Shown here piece by piece: positions 62,209 to 64,000 of a stretch of 64,000 nucleotides of DNA (the stretch's first letter is position 1; every line of letters begins with the position of its first letter). This DNA comes from Pseudaminobacter sp040049255. Its GTDB lineage: Bacteria; Pseudomonadota; Alphaproteobacteria; Rhizobiales; Rhizobiaceae. The stretch is taken from the NCBI RefSeq assembly GCF_040049255.1, contig NZ_JBDZDR010000009.1, forward strand, positions 1-64,000, read 5' to 3'. Below the pieces are notes generated by a model that made no database searches, was not told the origin of the DNA, and saw nothing but the letters and a program-made list of their open reading frames with translations. Both the position numbers and the translations under genes were made by a program.

Positions 62209-63183
62209 ATGCCCACAGTCGCGCCGCTTGATCTCGAAGGCCACTGCATCGCCGCCGTCTTCCTCGGCGGCGTGCCGCATTTCGCGCTGGCCGATGGCGT
62301 CGTCCACCTGCTCGACCACGGCCACAAATGGACCGAACTGCACGACGGGCTGCTTTCCACCGCCTTCGATCCGGCCAGATCGCGGCTGATCACCGGCGGC
62401 GAGGACGGCAAGGTCCGCGCGCTCGGCGCTGGCGACGCGGTCGAGACCCTGGCCGAAGTCGGCAGGAAGTGGGTCACCAGCGTGGCGGCCGGCCCGCAGG
62501 GCGCCGTCGCCTATGCCACCGGCAAGGTTGCCAGCGTGCGCTTCGCCGACGGCAAGGTAAAGGATTTCGTCCATCCCCGTTCGGTCGAGGGCCTGGCCTT
62601 CGCGCCCAAGGGCATGCGCATCGGCGTTGCCCGCTACAATGGCGCGACGCTGCATTTCCCGGCCACAGAGGGCAAGCCGACCGAACTGGAATGGGCCGGC
62701 GCCCACACCGGCATCACTTTCTCGTCCGACGGCAACTATGTCGTCACCACGATGCAGGAAAACGCCCTGCATGGCTGGAGGCTTTCCGACGCCAAGCACA
62801 TGCGCATGAGCGGCTATCCGATGAAGGTGAAGAGCCTTTCCTGGAGCGCCAAGGGCAAGTGGCTGGCAAGCTCCGGCGCGCCGGCTGCAATCGTCTGGCC
62901 GTTCCAGGGCAAGGACGGCCCGATGGGCAAGGCGCCGCTGGAGCTCGGCACCCGCGGCAACGCCGCCGTCACCTGCGTGGCCTGCCACCCCAGCGAGGAC
63001 ATCGTGGCCATCGGCTACAATGACGGCATGATCCTGGCCGCCCGCTTCGCCGACCAGAAGGAGGTGCTGCTGCGCCGCCCCGGCAAAGGCGCCATCACCG
63101 CGATGAGCTGGGACGACGACGAGCGCCGCATCGCCTTCGGCTCAGAGACCGGCGACTGCGGGGTCATCGATATAGCGGGCTGA
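62209..63183 (+). CDS. WD40-repeat beta-propeller protein
   Basis: The 324-residue product has no signal peptide and about seven weak WD-type blades (LLSTAFDPARSRLITGGEDG, SVEGLAFAPKGMRIGVARYN, GITFSSDGNYVVTTMQENAL, VTCVACHPSEDIVAIGYNDG). It is a likely protein-protein scaffold. I recall similar WD40 genes behind COG0523 GTPases in rhizobia, so a shared metal-related role is possible. The gap of 156 bases with a hairpin leaves operon status open. Confidence 0.85.
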   Translation: MPTVAPLDLEGHCIAAVFLGGVPHFALADGVVHLLDHGHKWTELHDGLLSTAFDPARSRLITGGEDGKVRALGAGDAVETLAEVGRKWVTSVAAGPQGAVAYATGKVASVRFADGKVKDFVHPRSVEGLAFAPKGMRIGVARYNGATLHFPATEGKPTELEWAGAHTGITFSSDGNYVVTTMQENALHGWRLSDAKHMRMSGYPMKVKSLSWSAKGKWLASSGAPAAIVWPFQGKDGPMGKAPLELGTRGNAAVTCVACHPSEDIVAIGYNDGMILAARFADQKEVLLRRPGKGAITAMSWDDDERRIAFGSETGDCGVIDIAG

Positions 63184-63278
63184 GCGACTCTGCCCACTCC
63201 CTGCCCCAACTTCCCGCCATTGCCTGGATGCAGGCGTGACGCTACAACTTCTGCTCCACGATAATGGGCAGGAAATAA

Positions 63279-64000
63279 TTGCGGACATCAGGGAACAAGG
63301 CCACCACGCAGGGCGGCATCAGTCTGGCGCGCATAGCAACCATTCGCGCCACCGAAGCAACCGCATTCCGCGAGGCGCGGCCGAAATCCGAGGCGGCTGT
63401 CGGCAATGGCCTCAAGGGCTTCCTCGACGGCGTGCCGATGCACTGGATGAACGACTGGCCGACCCCGTTTCCCATCCTGGTCGAGAAGGCCAAGGGCGCC
63501 ACCATCACTGACATCGACGGCAACAAGCTGGCCGATTTTTGCCTGGGCGACACCGGCTCGATGTTCGGCCATTCGCCTGAGCCGGTAGCCAAGGCCATCC
63601 GCCGCCAGGCCAAGCGCGGCCTGACCTACATGCTGCCCAGCGAGGACGTGTTGCCGCTGGGCGAACTGCTTGCCGCGCGCTTCGGCCTGCCGCACTGGCA
63701 GATCGCCACCACCGCCACCGACGCCAACCGCTTTGCGCTGCGGGTGGCGCGTGCCATCACCAACCGGCCCAAGATCCTCGTCTTCAACGGCTGCTACCAC
63801 GGCTCGGTCGACGAGACGATGGTTCGGCTGAAGGACGGCAAGCCGATCAACCGGCCGGGGCTCGCCGGCGAGTTCCGAGACCTGACCCAGAGCGCACAAA
63901 TCGTCGAGTTCAACGACCTTCCCGCGCTGGAGGCCGCCCTTGCCGAGGGCGACGTGGCCTGCGTCATCACCGAGCCGGTGCTGACCAATTGCTGCATGGT
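63279..64000 (+). CDS. Class-III aminotransferase, PLP type (cut by window edge)
   Basis: The frame is open to the window end; the PLP-lysine region is missing. About 240 residues are visible: GVPMHWMNDWPTPFPILVEK, ITDIDGNKLADFCLGDTGSM, FGHSPEPVAKAIRRQ, LVFNGCYHGSVDETMVRLKD. This follows the glutamate-1-semialdehyde / acetylornithine-like fold. The start is unclear. A TTG at 63279 opens the frame directly after a stop. Relatives as I recall them begin at a Met aligned with codon 14 here, which is ATC (63318). No gene after it is visible. Confidence 0.8.
   Translation, partial: MRTSGNKATTQGGISLARIATIRATEATAFREARPKSEAAVGNGLKGFLDGVPMHWMNDWPTPFPILVEKAKGATITDIDGNKLADFCLGDTGSMFGHSPEPVAKAIRRQAKRGLTYMLPSEDVLPLGELLAARFGLPHWQIATTATDANRFALRVARAITNRPKILVFNGCYHGSVDETMVRLKDGKPINRPGLAGEFRDLTQSAQIVEFNDLPALEAALAEGDVACVITEPVLTNCCM

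Overview
The window is GC-rich (by eye well above 60 %), gene-dense DNA. It looks like the chromosome of an alphaproteobacterium of the order Hyphomicrobiales (Rhizobiales), most likely a Mesorhizobium/Aminobacter-type Phyllobacteriaceae. The reasons are a CIRCE-controlled groESL, a three-gene proton-translocating transhydrogenase, an aa3-oxidase subunit IV peptide, a DUF992 secreted protein, a soxBDAG sarcosine oxidase operon, several TRAP and ABC uptake systems, and many GTG/TTG starts. The genus is inferred from gene content only. I see no tRNA, rRNA, CRISPR array, insertion sequence or phage gene.

Layout. 0-5.6 kb: the N-terminal part of a chemoreceptor (minus), then groES-groEL with CIRCE and a possible RpoH promoter, and three small proteins, one of them a Gly/His-rich lipoprotein. 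5.6-18.9 kb: a long minus-strand catabolic array. It holds an ABC importer (ATPase, two permeases, binding protein), an iron-type alcohol dehydrogenase, an aldehyde dehydrogenase, a glutamine-synthetase-like ligase, a TRAP importer (P, M, Q) and an N-formylglutamate-amidohydrolase-family enzyme, with a divergent RpiR-type regulator. Strong hairpins sit in four of its gaps. 19-27.3 kb: an RND efflux pair, a quinone-reductase-like MDR enzyme, a MaoC hydratase, and an MHS-type MFS symporter with a large periplasmic insert. 27.3-33 kb: soxB-D-A-G. 33.2-39 kb: rpsU, a TPR lipoprotein, a DUF992 protein, a cysteine-rich SufR-like regulator with an MFS exporter, and an amino-acid ABC binding protein plus permease without an ATPase. 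39.2-42.9 kb: pntA/pntAB/pntB, cytochrome oxidase subunit IV and a 49-residue membrane peptide. 43-50 kb: a FeeM-like acyltransferase, a GGDEF-EAL protein and a giant indolepyruvate:ferredoxin oxidoreductase. 50-57 kb: a CGNR regulator with a clear operator, a lipoprotein, an orphan LivH-type permease, and a TakP-type TRAP system whose binding protein is convergent to its permeases, followed by a PuuD-like gamma-glutamyl hydrolase. 57-64 kb: a D-2-hydroxyacid dehydrogenase with a LacI regulator and a perfect operator, an EamA transporter, a MarR regulator, a His-rich COG0523 GTPase, a WD40 protein and a truncated class-III aminotransferase.

The most interesting unit is the 8.5-18.9 kb array. 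A PuuA-like glutamyl ligase, an Fe-ADH, an ALDH, an amidohydrolase and two importers under one RpiR regulator fit a gamma-glutamyl-protected amino-alcohol or amine oxidation route. The substrate is not known, and this reading is inference.
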